Positions 24,359-33,130 of a DNA stretch of 63,252 bases are shown one piece after another (within the stretch, counting starts at the first letter, position 1; each line of letters opens with the position of its first letter). The notes under the pieces were generated by a model. The model was not told where the DNA came from and ran no database searches. It saw only the letters and a list, made by a program, of their open reading frames with translations. The stretch covers positions 1-63,252 of the forward strand of contig MNXA01000021.1 in assembly GCA_001871195.1 (NCBI GenBank). Reading direction: 5' to 3'. The stretch is from Zetaproteobacteria bacterium CG1_02_55_237. Its GTDB lineage: Bacteria; Pseudomonadota; Zetaproteobacteria; Mariprofundales; Mariprofundaceae. The translations under genes and the position numbers were made by a program.

Positions 24359-25391
24359 GCTGAAACGTTTTACTGTCCTGCGCTACGCAGGTGCACTCCT
24401 GCCTGCAGCCATGCTGCTCGCCTCCTGTTCACACGAGCCGGAGAGCACTGCCGCGCAGGCTGTCAGCATCAACGTGCCGCTCATCACCCTGCAAGCCGCA
24501 GATGTTGCCGAGCACACCATCAGTAGCGGCAGCGTTACCTCCGATAAACGTATCTCTATCGCCTCAAGGCTTTCCGGCTACATCGGCAATATCGCCGTTC
24601 GTGAGGGTGATCGCGTCAAGCAGGGCGATGCGATGTTCCGTGTCGATCCCGTGGATGTAATGCAGGCGGTCAACCAGGCCCGCGCCGACCTGCGCGATGC
24701 AGAAACCGACCGCGCCCGTTACACGGCGCTGCTTAAAGAAAACGCAGTCAGCAAACAGCAGTTCGACAAGGTCCAACTGCGCTACGCCGTTGCCAAATCG
24801 AAGCTGACCCAGGCGGAAAATCAGCTGCAGTACGCCGAGGTGAAAGCCCCGGTGGATGGCACGGTGGTTAAGAAGCTTCTCAACACGGGTGATCTGGCCT
24901 CACCGGGTGCGACCGTACTTATCCTGGAAAATGCGCAACAGCTTTCCGTGGAAACATATATCTCCGAGCGCTTCATTGCCGCCATCCATGAGGGCGATGA
25001 GGCCAGCGTGGAACTGGCTTCACTGCGCCAGCCGCTCAAGGCTGTCATCAGGCAGGTAGTGCCGGCTGCCGATCCGCTGACCCACCAGTTTCTCGTCAAG
25101 CTCAGCATGCCGCAAATGCCCGAGGTCTTGCCCGGCATGTTCGCCGAGGTGCGTTTCGCCATCGGCAGCCGCAAGGCACTGCTTGTACCACTCACTGCTG
25201 TTGTGGAGCGTCACGGCCTGCATGGTGTTTACGTGGCCGATGCCGACAACACCCTGCATTACCGACTTATCCGTCCCGGCCGTGAAATCGATGGCCGTAT
25301 CGAAGCACTTGCCGGCCTGAGTGATGGCGACCGCATTGCCGCCGAAATCCGTCCGGACATGGTGTCCGGCATGCAGGCCTCCGGGTCCTGA
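24345..25391 (+). CDS. RND efflux periplasmic adaptor (membrane fusion lipoprotein)
   Basis: Encodes 348 residues. Lipobox LLASC (about Cys28) indicates lipidation; then a barrel-sandwich (GYIGNIAVREGDRVKQGDAMFRVDP), a coiled-coil hairpin (about 100-160), the second half of the barrel (VKAPVDGTVVKKL) and a beta-barrel domain. This is the HlyD/AcrA-type adaptor connecting the RND pump and TolC-like duct encoded on either side. It ends five bases before the pump gene. Confidence 0.92.
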   Translation: MLLSKLKRFTVLRYAGALLPAAMLLASCSHEPESTAAQAVSINVPLITLQAADVAEHTISSGSVTSDKRISIASRLSGYIGNIAVREGDRVKQGDAMFRVDPVDVMQAVNQARADLRDAETDRARYTALLKENAVSKQQFDKVQLRYAVAKSKLTQAENQLQYAEVKAPVDGTVVKKLLNTGDLASPGATVLILENAQQLSVETYISERFIAAIHEGDEASVELASLRQPLKAVIRQVVPAADPLTHQFLVKLSMPQMPEVLPGMFAEVRFAIGSRKALLVPLTAVVERHGLHGVYVADADNTLHYRLIRPGREIDGRIEALAGLSDGDRIAAEIRPDMVSGMQASGS

Positions 25392-25396
25392 TCCCG

Positions 25397-28300
25397 ATGT
25401 CGACAACGCCGAAACTGAATATTGCCGGTCGCCTAGGGGCGGCTGCCATGTATTCCCATCTCACGCCGATCATCAGCATCCTGATTTTCCTGATCGGCGT
25501 GGTGGCGCTGTTTGTCACGCCGCGCGAGGAAAACCCCCAGATCGACGTGCCCGCCGCCAATGTACTGGTGCAGATGCAGGGCGCCAGCCCTGAAGAAGTG
25601 CAAAATCTGATCGTCCGCCCGATGGAAATGGTGCTGCGCGAAATGAACGGCGTGGATCACACCTTTGGCACTGCCATGGATTCGATGGGTGTGGTCACCG
25701 TGATGTTCAAGGTTGGCGAAGACAAGGAATCCAGCCTGGTCAAGCTCTATGACCGCGTCATGCACAATCTGGACCGCATTCCGCCGGGTGCCGGTCAACC
25801 GCTGGTCAAGCCGATGGATGTGGACGATGTGCCGGTTTCGGTCATCACCCTGGCCTCGACCAAACTAGATGGACTGGCGCTGCGTCAGCTGGCCGAGCGG
25901 GTACGCGAGCAACTCGCACCGCTTGAAGGCGTGTCGGTGGCCGACATCATTGGTGGTCGCAAGCGCGAAATCAGCATCGATATCGATCCGGCCCGGCTTG
26001 CCGCCTATCACATCTCGCTGGATCAATTGCACAACGTCCTCATCGCAGCCAACGCCGGCGGCCCTGTCGGCACCCTGATCGGCGACAATCATGTCAGCCG
26101 CATCTGGCTGGATGGATTCCTCACCAGCGCCGATGACGTAGCCCACCTGATTGTCGGCGAACGCAAGGATGCCGATGGCGAACTTAGTCGCCCGATCTAT
26201 CTCGGCGATGTCGCCCGCATCAGCGATGGCCCTGCTGAACTGAGTGCTTTGCACCGCATCGGCTTCGGCCCGGCATCCAAATCGCAGCTTTCCGGCGAGC
26301 CTGAAGTGCCTGCTGTTTCCATCACCCTGGCCAAAAAGCCGCACACCAATGCTGTGGTTGTCACCGGCCGCATCGAGAGCAAACTGGAAGAGCTGAAAGG
26401 CGACTTCATCCCGGACAATGTCAGCGTCACCATCAGCCGCGACTCAGGCCTGCGCGCCGATGCCGCGGTGAATATGCTGGTTGAGCATCTGGGTATCGCT
26501 ATCGCCAGTGTGATTATCATTCTGCTGCTATTCCTCGGCTGGCGCGAGGCAGCTATTGTCACCATGAACATCCCGCTGATTCTGTTCATCGTGCTGGCTA
26601 TCGGTATGTTTGCCGATCAGACCATCAACCGTATCACCCTGTTCGCCCTGATTCTGGCGCTGGGCCTGCTGGTCGACGACGCCATCGTGGTAGTGGAGAA
26701 CATTCACCGCCATCTGCATAAGGGCGCTTCCAGCCTGAAGGACAAGGCCCGTATTATCATCGAGGCCACCAACGAAACGGGGCGGCCGACCATCATCGCC
26801 ACCATCGCCGTGATTCTGGCCTTCATCCCGATGGCCTTTGTCACCGGCATGATGGGCCCGTATATGGGCCCCATCCCCTTCAATGCCCCACTGGCCATGG
26901 CCGCCTCACTGGTTATCGCCTATATGGTAACGCCGTGGATCGCACAGCGCTGGCTGCCCTGCAAAATGAGTGACCCGAATCTTGAGGAGCAGGATGCGCA
27001 GCCGCAGGACTGGGTACATCGCGGCTACCTGCGTCTGGCCACACCGCTCATCGAGAGCCCGGCTGTGCGCCGAACCTTCTGGATCGTGGTCGCCGTACTG
27101 TTCGTCGCAGCCATGTGGCAACCACTGTGGCAGTTCGTGCGCCCCTCCGGCATCAATGGACCGCTGACCGCAGGCACAGTGGAACTGAAAATGCTGCCCA
27201 AGGGCAACCAGAACACCTTCAACATCACTGTCGACATGCCTGAAGGCGCAACCCTTGAGGCAACCGACCGCGTGCTGCGCGATATCGGCGATGTGTTGCG
27301 CAAACACCCGCAGGTTACCGATTACGAAACCTTCACCGGCCAGCCCGGCCCGATTGATTTCAACGGTATGCTGCGCGGTGCCGCCCTGTTCAGAAACTCC
27401 CCGCATCTGGCCGAAATCCGCGTGAATCTGGTCGACAAGCGCGAGAGAGCCGAGCAGTCATCAGAAATCGTGCTGGACATGCGCGGCATGCTCGAAGCTG
27501 TGCGCACTGCGCACCCCGAAGCAAATATCAAGCTGGTTGAAGATCCACCGGGACCGCCCGTGCGCGCCACCCTGCTGGCTGAGCTGTACGGCCCGGATTA
27601 TAACGTGTTGCGCCAGATGGCCGGTAAAGTTCGCCAAACCTTTGCTTCCACCTACGACGTGGTCGATGTGGACGACTCGGTAGGCAGCGATCAGGAACAG
27701 TGGAACGTGGAAATCAACAAGGAAAAGGCTGCACGCCTCGGCATCAGCACTGGCCAGGTAGAAGGCGTGTTGCGTGATTTCCTCGAAGGCTACGACCTTG
27801 GTGCCGTGCATAGTCCGGATGAACGCCATTCCGTGCGTCTTCATGTGCAACTGCCACACGCCATGCGAGCCCACGCCGAGGATCTCGACCGCATCTATGT
27901 TTCAGGCTCTCAGGGTGCCATCCCCTTATCGAGCATTGCCAGCATGCGCCGCACCATGGCCAGCAAGCCTGTGTTTTCCAAGGACGGGCATCCGGTGGTC
28001 TATGTGACCGGCGAACCGAAGCAGGGCTCGCAGGTGTATTCGCTGCTGGATATGGATGCCAAACTCGATGGTGCAGAACTTGTGCCAGGTTATCCTCTGA
28101 AAACCGGCGGCATGCGTTTCACAGATACCGCACCTGACGACACGTCCGGCTATCACATGCTATGGAACGGCGAGATGCGCCTGACCCTGGACGTATTCCG
28201 CGATCTGGGTGCGGCATTTATCGTGGCAATGCTGCTGATCTATCTGCTGATGGTGGCCTATTACGGTCAGTTCATCCTGCCGATGCTGGTCATGGCCCCC

Positions 28301-28690
28301 ACCGCCCTGACCATGATCGGCATCTTCCCCGGCCATCTGCTCACCGGGCAACCGTTCACTGCCACCTCGATGATCGGCATGATCGCGCTGGCCGGTATCG
28401 TGGTGCGCAACTCCACCCTGCTGATCGATTTCATCATCGACTACCGCAATCAGGGGCACGATGTGAAGACGGCTGTACTGGAGGCGGGTGCTGTGCGCGC
28501 ACGTCCCATTCTGCTGACAGCTCTGGCCGTGGTGGCAGGAACATCGATCATGATTTCTGACCCGGTATTTGGCGGACTTGGCGTATCCATGGCCTTCGGC
28601 ACGCTGGCTGCCACCGTGCTGACCATGTTCATCATTCCACTGGCCTATTACCTGTGGCAACGCAACAAGCCGTGGGAAACAACCGCTTAA
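25397..28690 (+). CDS. RND efflux transporter permease
   Basis: Encodes 1097 residues with the RND layout of twelve transmembrane helices and two large periplasmic loops. The proton-relay aspartates lie in LALGLLVDDAIVVVENI of helix 4. An extended hydrophilic N-terminus precedes helix 1 (MYSHLTPIISILIFLIGVVA). Substrates of this subfamily are not predictable from sequence; co-occurrence with a persulfide-type regulator and rhodaneses suggests export of a sulfur-related or thiol-bearing toxicant, which is inference. Confidence 0.92.
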   Translation: MSTTPKLNIAGRLGAAAMYSHLTPIISILIFLIGVVALFVTPREENPQIDVPAANVLVQMQGASPEEVQNLIVRPMEMVLREMNGVDHTFGTAMDSMGVVTVMFKVGEDKESSLVKLYDRVMHNLDRIPPGAGQPLVKPMDVDDVPVSVITLASTKLDGLALRQLAERVREQLAPLEGVSVADIIGGRKREISIDIDPARLAAYHISLDQLHNVLIAANAGGPVGTLIGDNHVSRIWLDGFLTSADDVAHLIVGERKDADGELSRPIYLGDVARISDGPAELSALHRIGFGPASKSQLSGEPEVPAVSITLAKKPHTNAVVVTGRIESKLEELKGDFIPDNVSVTISRDSGLRADAAVNMLVEHLGIAIASVIIILLLFLGWREAAIVTMNIPLILFIVLAIGMFADQTINRITLFALILALGLLVDDAIVVVENIHRHLHKGASSLKDKARIIIEATNETGRPTIIATIAVILAFIPMAFVTGMMGPYMGPIPFNAPLAMAASLVIAYMVTPWIAQRWLPCKMSDPNLEEQDAQPQDWVHRGYLRLATPLIESPAVRRTFWIVVAVLFVAAMWQPLWQFVRPSGINGPLTAGTVELKMLPKGNQNTFNITVDMPEGATLEATDRVLRDIGDVLRKHPQVTDYETFTGQPGPIDFNGMLRGAALFRNSPHLAEIRVNLVDKRERAEQSSEIVLDMRGMLEAVRTAHPEANIKLVEDPPGPPVRATLLAELYGPDYNVLRQMAGKVRQTFASTYDVVDVDDSVGSDQEQWNVEINKEKAARLGISTGQVEGVLRDFLEGYDLGAVHSPDERHSVRLHVQLPHAMRAHAEDLDRIYVSGSQGAIPLSSIASMRRTMASKPVFSKDGHPVVYVTGEPKQGSQVYSLLDMDAKLDGAELVPGYPLKTGGMRFTDTAPDDTSGYHMLWNGEMRLTLDVFRDLGAAFIVAMLLIYLLMVAYYGQFILPMLVMAPTALTMIGIFPGHLLTGQPFTATSMIGMIALAGIVVRNSTLLIDFIIDYRNQGHDVKTAVLEAGAVRARPILLTALAVVAGTSIMISDPVFGGLGVSMAFGTLAATVLTMFIIPLAYYLWQRNKPWETTA

Positions 28691-28716
28691 TCATCATCTA
28701 TCAACAGGAGAAACAA

Positions 28717-28938
28717 ATGAATATTGAACGCACCATCCGCATCATCGCCGGCAGCTTTATCATGCTGTCCATCATTCTCGCCTCGATTTACAACGGTGTG
28801 CAGCTGTCCGAGCCCACCTGGCTGTGGTTCACGCTGTTTGTCGGCGCCAACCTCTTCCAGTCCGGCTTCACCCAGTGGTGCCTGATGGCCATCATCCTCA
28901 AGAAAGCAGGCCTGAAATCCTGCTGCGATAAGGGCTGA
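28717..28938 (+). CDS. DUF2892 (YgaP-like) membrane protein
   Basis: Encodes 73 residues: MNIERTIRIIAGSFIMLSIIL, two transmembrane helices, and a C-terminal Cys pair (SCCDKG). The opening and topology fit the DUF2892 family, which forms the membrane part of the YgaP rhodanese. AGGAG precedes the ATG. It is followed by a membrane-linked rhodanese, consistent with a split YgaP-like unit. Confidence 0.85.
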   Translation: MNIERTIRIIAGSFIMLSIILASIYNGVQLSEPTWLWFTLFVGANLFQSGFTQWCLMAIILKKAGLKSCCDKG

Positions 28939-29044
28939 AACGCCCGACCGAATGGTAGGTGCGGGCGAACCATCCTTCCCCTCTCCCCTGGACTTCGTCC
29001 GTACCTGCCACCTTTTAATATTTTAATTCAGGAGAAACAAAACC

Positions 29045-29455
29045 ATGAGTGAGTGGATGCAAGCCAACGGCGTATATCTGTTTATGGCCCTGCTGGTGGG
29101 CTGGATGCTGTGGCAACGCCTGCTGGCGCCGATGCTATCCGGCGTAAAGGGTCTCGATGCTGCGGAATACATGAAGATGCGCAGCACGGACCATGTACTG
29201 ATCGATGTGCGCTCGGCTTCCGAATGGGCCTCCGGCCACGCGACAAAGGCTCTGCATATCCCACTGGGGGAAATCTCGACCCGCATGCGGGAAATCCCCG
29301 GGAATAAACCGGTGGTCGTGGTATGCGCCTCCGGTAACCGCTCGGCGATGGCCGCAACCGCGCTGGCCAAAAATGGCTTTAGCCCGGTGTTTAATTTTTC
29401 CGGTGGCATGGGGGCCTGGAGATCGGCTGGCCTGCCGGTTAAGTCAGGCAGATAA
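29045..29455 (+). CDS. Membrane-anchored rhodanese
   Basis: Encodes 136 residues: one N-terminal helix (about 8-25) and a rhodanese domain with active-site loop CASGNRS (Cys94), the persulfide-carrying residue, plus VLIDVRSASEWASGH. It transfers sulfane sulfur between donors and thiols. AGGAG lies upstream. First of three rhodanese genes in this run. Confidence 0.92.
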   Translation: MSEWMQANGVYLFMALLVGWMLWQRLLAPMLSGVKGLDAAEYMKMRSTDHVLIDVRSASEWASGHATKALHIPLGEISTRMREIPGNKPVVVVCASGNRSAMAATALAKNGFSPVFNFSGGMGAWRSAGLPVKSGR

Positions 29456-29459
29456 TAGT

Positions 29460-30224
29460 ATGAATTTGGCTGTATGGCTTGTTGCGCCATTGATTGGCCT
29501 GCTGCTGTCGCTGTTTGCAGCAGGGGGAGGTCTTGTCGCTGTTCCCCTGCTCAATGCAGGGCTGGGCATGCCACTCAAACAAGCCATTGCGGCAAGCCTC
29601 ATCATTGTCGCCTTCACCAGCTTTGTCGCCTTGTTCCAGAAGAACGGCTGGAGGCTTATCAATTGGCACTTGCATCGTTTCTTTGCTATCGGCGCCATGT
29701 TGGGCGGATTCTCCGGAGCGAGTATCGGGATTGAAATCTCCGAGCAATTGCAGGCAGTGCTTTTTACCATACTGGTATTGATCATAGTCTGGTGGATCAA
29801 TAGCGATTCTATGAAAAATCTGGCGCAGCCGGCTGAAAAGAAAACGTGCAATTGCCCGTATGCCCTGCTTGCCGGCTTTGCATCCGGTGTGATCACAGGC
29901 CTGTTGGGTGTCGGAGGCGGCTTCATCATCGTGCCGATACTCATGATGCTGGGCGTAACGAATCATCAAACAGCCGTCGCACACTCGCTGCTGCTGATTA
30001 TTTCCAGTTCACTGGTGGCCTCAGCAAGGTATTACGAATATTTCTCGATTTCCTGGCAGCCGATGCTGGCCATTCTTGCTCTGGCCGCTGTTGGCGTATG
30101 GGTCGGCGGATGGATTGCAGGCAAAGTGTCATCTTCAAAGCTGCAAAAAGGCTTCAGTCTGGTGCTTTGCCTGTTGGCTGTATGGATGTTGTTCCGGATT
30201 TATGTGTTCGAGAGCGCATCATGA
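29460..30224 (+). CDS. TauE/SafE-family membrane exporter
   Basis: Encodes 254 residues from ATG 29460, five bases after the rhodanese stop codon. Two TauE/SafE repeats with GGGLVAVPLL and GVGGGFIIVPIL and about eight transmembrane helices identify the family, which exports sulfite and other sulfur oxyanions or organic sulfonates. In BigR-type operons a TauE/SafE protein commonly accompanies sulfide detoxification, in agreement with the neighbours here. Confidence 0.9.
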   Translation: MNLAVWLVAPLIGLLLSLFAAGGGLVAVPLLNAGLGMPLKQAIAASLIIVAFTSFVALFQKNGWRLINWHLHRFFAIGAMLGGFSGASIGIEISEQLQAVLFTILVLIIVWWINSDSMKNLAQPAEKKTCNCPYALLAGFASGVITGLLGVGGGFIIVPILMMLGVTNHQTAVAHSLLLIISSSLVASARYYEYFSISWQPMLAILALAAVGVWVGGWIAGKVSSSKLQKGFSLVLCLLAVWMLFRIYVFESAS

Positions 30225-30345
30225 ACCGGGAATCAGGTACGGAAAGACCACATAGTCCCGACGGGTCTTTGGTGACAAACTCACAGAACAACAATTTTTT
30301 ACCGGCCAGCATCGGCCGCGTGAAACACTGAACAGGAGAAAAGAT

Positions 30346-30762
30346 ATGAAACGCGTATTATTGAGTATGACACTGATCGCAGCACTGCCGCTGATGGCCG
30401 CTGCCTGCGGCATGGGCGAGCAGACGCCGGATGGCTACGAAAATGCACCGATATCGCATGTGCATGAGCATGTCGTGATGGGCGAAGCATCACCGATTCC
30501 ATTCATATTACTTGATGTGCGCACCCCGGAAGAATACGCGGAAGGGCATATTCAGGGCGCAATACTGATCCCCCTGCAGGTGCTGGCAGAGCGTCTGGCC
30601 GAGGTGCCGAAGGACAAACAGGTATACGTCTACTGCCATTCCGGCAGACGTTCAGCCATGGCCTCTAAACTGCTCACCGAGCATGGCTACACACGCATCG
30701 AGAATGTGATGGGCGGCATTACCGCATGGAAAGATGCAGGCTACGAGGTGGTGAAATCATGA
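30346..30762 (+). CDS. Lipoprotein rhodanese
   Basis: Encodes 138 residues with a lipobox LMAAAC (Cys21) and a rhodanese domain whose active-site loop is CHSGRRS (Cys97), preceded by ILLDVRTPEEYAEGH. Being lipid-anchored it acts on the periplasmic side. AGGAG lies upstream. The stop overlaps the next rhodanese start by four bases. The 120 bases before it (30225-30345) hold only a doubtful 36-codon frame starting in the TauE stop. Confidence 0.9.
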   Translation: MKRVLLSMTLIAALPLMAAACGMGEQTPDGYENAPISHVHEHVVMGEASPIPFILLDVRTPEEYAEGHIQGAILIPLQVLAERLAEVPKDKQVYVYCHSGRRSAMASKLLTEHGYTRIENVMGGITAWKDAGYEVVKS

Positions 30763-31115
30763 GCCAGACCAATACACAAATGAGCGTCAATGAATTCTAT
30801 CCGCGCTGGCTGGTCGCCACCGAAAAAGGCGAGGACTGCATCATCGTTGATGTTCGCTCGCCCGGGGAATACAGCAAAGGGCATGTGCCATCGGCCCGTC
30901 TCCTGCCGCTGGACAGCCTGCCCGGTGCGGCACACGTCATCGCACGCGACAAACCCGTCTATCTGATCTGTCAGGGCGGTATGCGCTCCTTACAAGCCAT
31001 GGATTACCTCGCCCGTGAACACGGCCTTGCGAATCTGGTCAATATCACCGGTGGCACCATGGCATGGATCAATGCAGGCTATCCGGTCAAACAGGGAGGG
31101 CATGATGGAAGCTGA
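30759..31115 (+). CDS. Cytoplasmic rhodanese
   Basis: Encodes 118 residues without signal peptide; rhodanese domain with CIIVDVRSPGEYSKGH and active-site loop CQGGMRS (Cys71). The ATG overlaps the previous stop (ATGA), so translation is coupled. With a membrane rhodanese and a lipoprotein rhodanese in the same run, sulfane sulfur could be handled on both sides of the membrane. Confidence 0.9.
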   Translation: MSQTNTQMSVNEFYPRWLVATEKGEDCIIVDVRSPGEYSKGHVPSARLLPLDSLPGAAHVIARDKPVYLICQGGMRSLQAMDYLAREHGLANLVNITGGTMAWINAGYPVKQGGHDGS

Positions 31116-31503
31116 TTACGGCATGCGTTGTGAATTTAACGGCAGTATTGAGGCGGCGGAAGCGGCCATATGCAATGCCCTCAAGGATGTCGGCTTCGGC
31201 ATACTTACCCGCATTGATGTCGCTGAAACCCTGAAGAAGAAGATTGATGTGGATCGCTCACCCTACGTCATTCTCGGGGCGTGCAATCCGAAGCTGGCCA
31301 ATCGGGCGCTCGGCCTTGAGCCGGAACTGGGGCTGATGCTGCCGTGCAATGTCATTGTTTATACAAATGAAACCGGCAAAACAGTGGTGTCGATTATCGA
31401 TCCGGCAGCCATGGTCGGCATGATAGACAACCCGCAACTGGTCTGCCTCGTTGAAGAGGCCAGACCACTGCTGCAAAAGGCGCTTTCAGCCATCCAGGCT
31501 TAA
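31105..31503 (+). CDS. DUF302 family protein
   Basis: Encodes 132 residues. The fold signature includes VGFGILTRIDVAETLKKKI, YVILGACNPKLANRAL and LMLPCNVIVY, as in DUF302 proteins that accompany sulfide and thiol stress genes. The two conserved Cys (in GACNP and MLPCN) may be functional. GGGAGG precedes two tandem ATG codons (31102 and 31105); the second is better spaced. The gene overlaps the preceding rhodanese by about ten bases. Confidence 0.85.
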   Translation: MEADYGMRCEFNGSIEAAEAAICNALKDVGFGILTRIDVAETLKKKIDVDRSPYVILGACNPKLANRALGLEPELGLMLPCNVIVYTNETGKTVVSIIDPAAMVGMIDNPQLVCLVEEARPLLQKALSAIQA

Positions 31504-31512
31504 TAAATAAAA

Positions 31513-31542
31513 ACGGGTGCCCGGCTGCAGCCGGACACCCGT
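31513..31542 (+). terminator. Hairpin downstream of the DUF302 gene
   Basis: Stem ACGGGTG-C-CCGGC / GCCGG-A-CACCCGT with one mismatch and a TGCA loop. T-rich sequence follows but is interrupted (TCCATTTTCC), so termination on the plus strand would be partial. Confidence 0.55.
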
Positions 31543-31602
31543 CCATTTTCCACTCAACCGCGTTTTTTTTATAAAACACCCGGAAGGTTGTGTGGTTAAG
31601 GA

Positions 31603-31624
31603 GGGGCTGGGCTTGCCCAGCCCC
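31603..31624. other. GC-rich hairpin before the sqr remnant
   Basis: Perfect inverted repeat GGGGCTGGG / CCCAGCCCC with loop CTTG, about 70 bases before the remnant start codon. No T-run follows. It could affect the 5' leader of the downstream genes; no specific role is evident. Confidence 0.4.
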
Positions 31625-31693
31625 CACCCTGCCCGCGAGGCCAGGCAATACCGATGGTATCGCATAAGTGGCCCCACGAAGGAGATGAATACT

Positions 31694-31729
31694 ATGGCAC
31701 ATTTAGTCATTATGGGAGCAGGGTTTTAA
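31694..31729 (+). pseudogene. Remnant N-terminus of a sulfide:quinone oxidoreductase-like gene
   Basis: The frame encodes MAHLVIMGAGF and stop. GAAGGAG lies at proper distance before the ATG. MAHLVIMGAG is the start of the FAD-binding Rossmann fold of sulfide:quinone oxidoreductase and flavocytochrome c sulfide dehydrogenase, which normally continues with GGMPAAYE-type residues. Here TAA comes immediately, overlapping the next gene's ATG. A deletion that removed the rest of sqr and fused its leader to the next gene explains this best. It could equally now act as a short leader peptide coupling translation. Confidence 0.6.
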
Positions 31730-31977
31730 TGCTGAACTGGTTGCGCTGCCCTTCGACACCCATGCTACTGCTGGCTGCTGTGCTGCTCGGCCTGGCTCCA
31801 TTTGTTCCGGAACCGCACCTACTGGAAAAAGCGCGCTGGATTCTGCATGGCGAGCCATTTCGCCCTGTCGATATATTCGACGTCCTGTGGCACACATGGC
31901 CGATACTCTGGCTACTGCTGCGCTTGTTTGTGCCTGCTTCGGCTGCTTGCAGCATCAATCAAGACAAGGCCGGATAA
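31729..31977 (+). CDS. Small membrane protein, unknown
   Basis: Encodes 82 residues from the ATG overlapping the remnant stop codon (TAATG). Two hydrophobic helices flank the segment FVPEPHLLEKARWILHGEPFRPVDIFDVLWH. No function is recognised; proteins of this look often stand next to sulfide oxidation genes, which is recollection rather than a database result. Translation likely depends on coupling to the 11-codon remnant. Confidence 0.6.
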   Translation: MLNWLRCPSTPMLLLAAVLLGLAPFVPEPHLLEKARWILHGEPFRPVDIFDVLWHTWPILWLLLRLFVPASAACSINQDKAG

Positions 31978-31983
31978 ACAGTC

Positions 31984-32301
31984 ATGCTCACCGTGCTGGA
32001 TATAGCCCTGCTTGTTGGCATTGCCCTGCTTTGCTGGCGCGGCTATCGTGAAAACGGATTATGGTTGTGCTATGTCGGTCAACTGCTACACCGACTGTTG
32101 CGTGGAAAGGGCTTCTGGGGACAACTATTCAGATTCGCACCTGTAGTGGTTGGCTGGCTGCTACTCTGCCACTGGGTCAATACGGCAGGCTGGCATGCCA
32201 CCGCAGCCGGCGGCATCCTGCTGGCCATGACCGTTGGACTGGATGCCATGCGTAAACTGGAAGAACAACAGAAACTGGAGAAAACATCATGCGAAAAATA
32301 A
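31984..32301 (+). CDS. Membrane protein, unknown
   Basis: Encodes 105 residues: an N-terminal helix (VLDIALLVGIALLCW), a basic middle and two further hydrophobic segments, ending in a charged tail (RKLEEQQKLEKTSCEK). It begins six bases after the previous stop and overlaps the next gene by 13 bases. No family assigned. Confidence 0.6.
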   Translation: MLTVLDIALLVGIALLCWRGYRENGLWLCYVGQLLHRLLRGKGFWGQLFRFAPVVVGWLLLCHWVNTAGWHATAAGGILLAMTVGLDAMRKLEEQQKLEKTSCEK

Positions 32302-32759
32302 TCAGTCTATTGGCCTTGATGCCGACGGCAGCATTTGCTGATCCATTGGACAAGGGCGAGGCCTACACCACCAGGCAAGGCCCGCCCGAATGGATGGATG
32401 GGGTCGATCTTAGTTGGCTCCTGGTCGATTACGGTATCTTTGCATTGATGATCGTCGCCATCGGCTGGGTACTGACCAAACGAATTACTGCCTTCGAACG
32501 TTTCGAATCGGTCATCAGGTGGCCTTTCAGTCAAATGCTGAAGCTTGCTTCCCACCTACCCATTATTCTACGCGAACTGGCTCAGGGCATTACCGGACTT
32601 ATCATTCTGTTCCTGATTGTGGCATGGGTGATATTCTGCCAGTGGCTGAAACATCAGGGCCTCGGAGCGATTTCGATGGCGGGTCTGGCGCTGGAAGCGG
32701 TAATTTTGGTACGGTTGATCAAACAGGGCGAGAAACCCCCGCTGGTTTCCCAACCCTGA
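32289..32759 (+). CDS. Membrane protein with signal-like N-terminus, unknown
   Basis: Encodes 156 residues: signal peptide (cleavage after AAFA), then helices at about 44-62, 92-112 and 120-142, with polar loops. No motif identifies a cofactor. Overlap with the upstream gene and close spacing to the AhpD-like gene indicate a single transcript with the sulfur genes. Confidence 0.6.
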   Translation: MRKIISLLALMPTAAFADPLDKGEAYTTRQGPPEWMDGVDLSWLLVDYGIFALMIVAIGWVLTKRITAFERFESVIRWPFSQMLKLASHLPIILRELAQGITGLIILFLIVAWVIFCQWLKHQGLGAISMAGLALEAVILVRLIKQGEKPPLVSQP

Positions 32760-32782
32760 ACAAGCATAAGCAAGGAGACCGC

Positions 32783-33130
32783 ATGAGCGATGCATACCAG
32801 AAACTGACCCAGGAACTCTCCGCGACTATCGGCGGCATCCGCAAGGACATCCCCGATGTCATGAAAGGCTTTTCGGCCATGGCCAGCGCAGCATTGGAAG
32901 ACGGTGCGCTGAGCAAGAAGAACAAGGAAATGATCGCTCTTGCTATCGGTGTTGCCACGCACTGCAAGGGTTGCATCGGCTTTCACGTCAAGGCGCTGAT
33001 TGCACTGGGCATCACCCGCGAAGAACTGGTTGAGGTGCTGGGCATGGCGATTTATATGGGTGGCGGCCCTTCCCTTATGTACGCCGCCGAGGCCATGCAG
33101 GCCTTTGAAGAATTTTCTCAAGGGAAATAA
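32783..33130 (+). CDS. AhpD-like carboxymuconolactone decarboxylase family protein
   Basis: Encodes 115 residues from ATG 32783 with AAGGAG upstream. The redox motif CKGCIGFHVKALI is the CxxCxxxH active site of the AhpD-like thiol peroxidase fold. Family members act as disulfide reductases or peroxidases; here the setting suggests persulfide or peroxide handling. The stop TAA overlaps the next ATG. Confidence 0.9.
   Translation: MSDAYQKLTQELSATIGGIRKDIPDVMKGFSAMASAALEDGALSKKNKEMIALAIGVATHCKGCIGFHVKALIALGITREELVEVLGMAIYMGGGPSLMYAAEAMQAFEEFSQGK

Noticed and set aside
30223-30333. 36-codon frame starting in the TauE stop codon
   Set aside because: ATGA overlap is attractive, but the peptide is polar, without any pattern, and no independent signal supports it.
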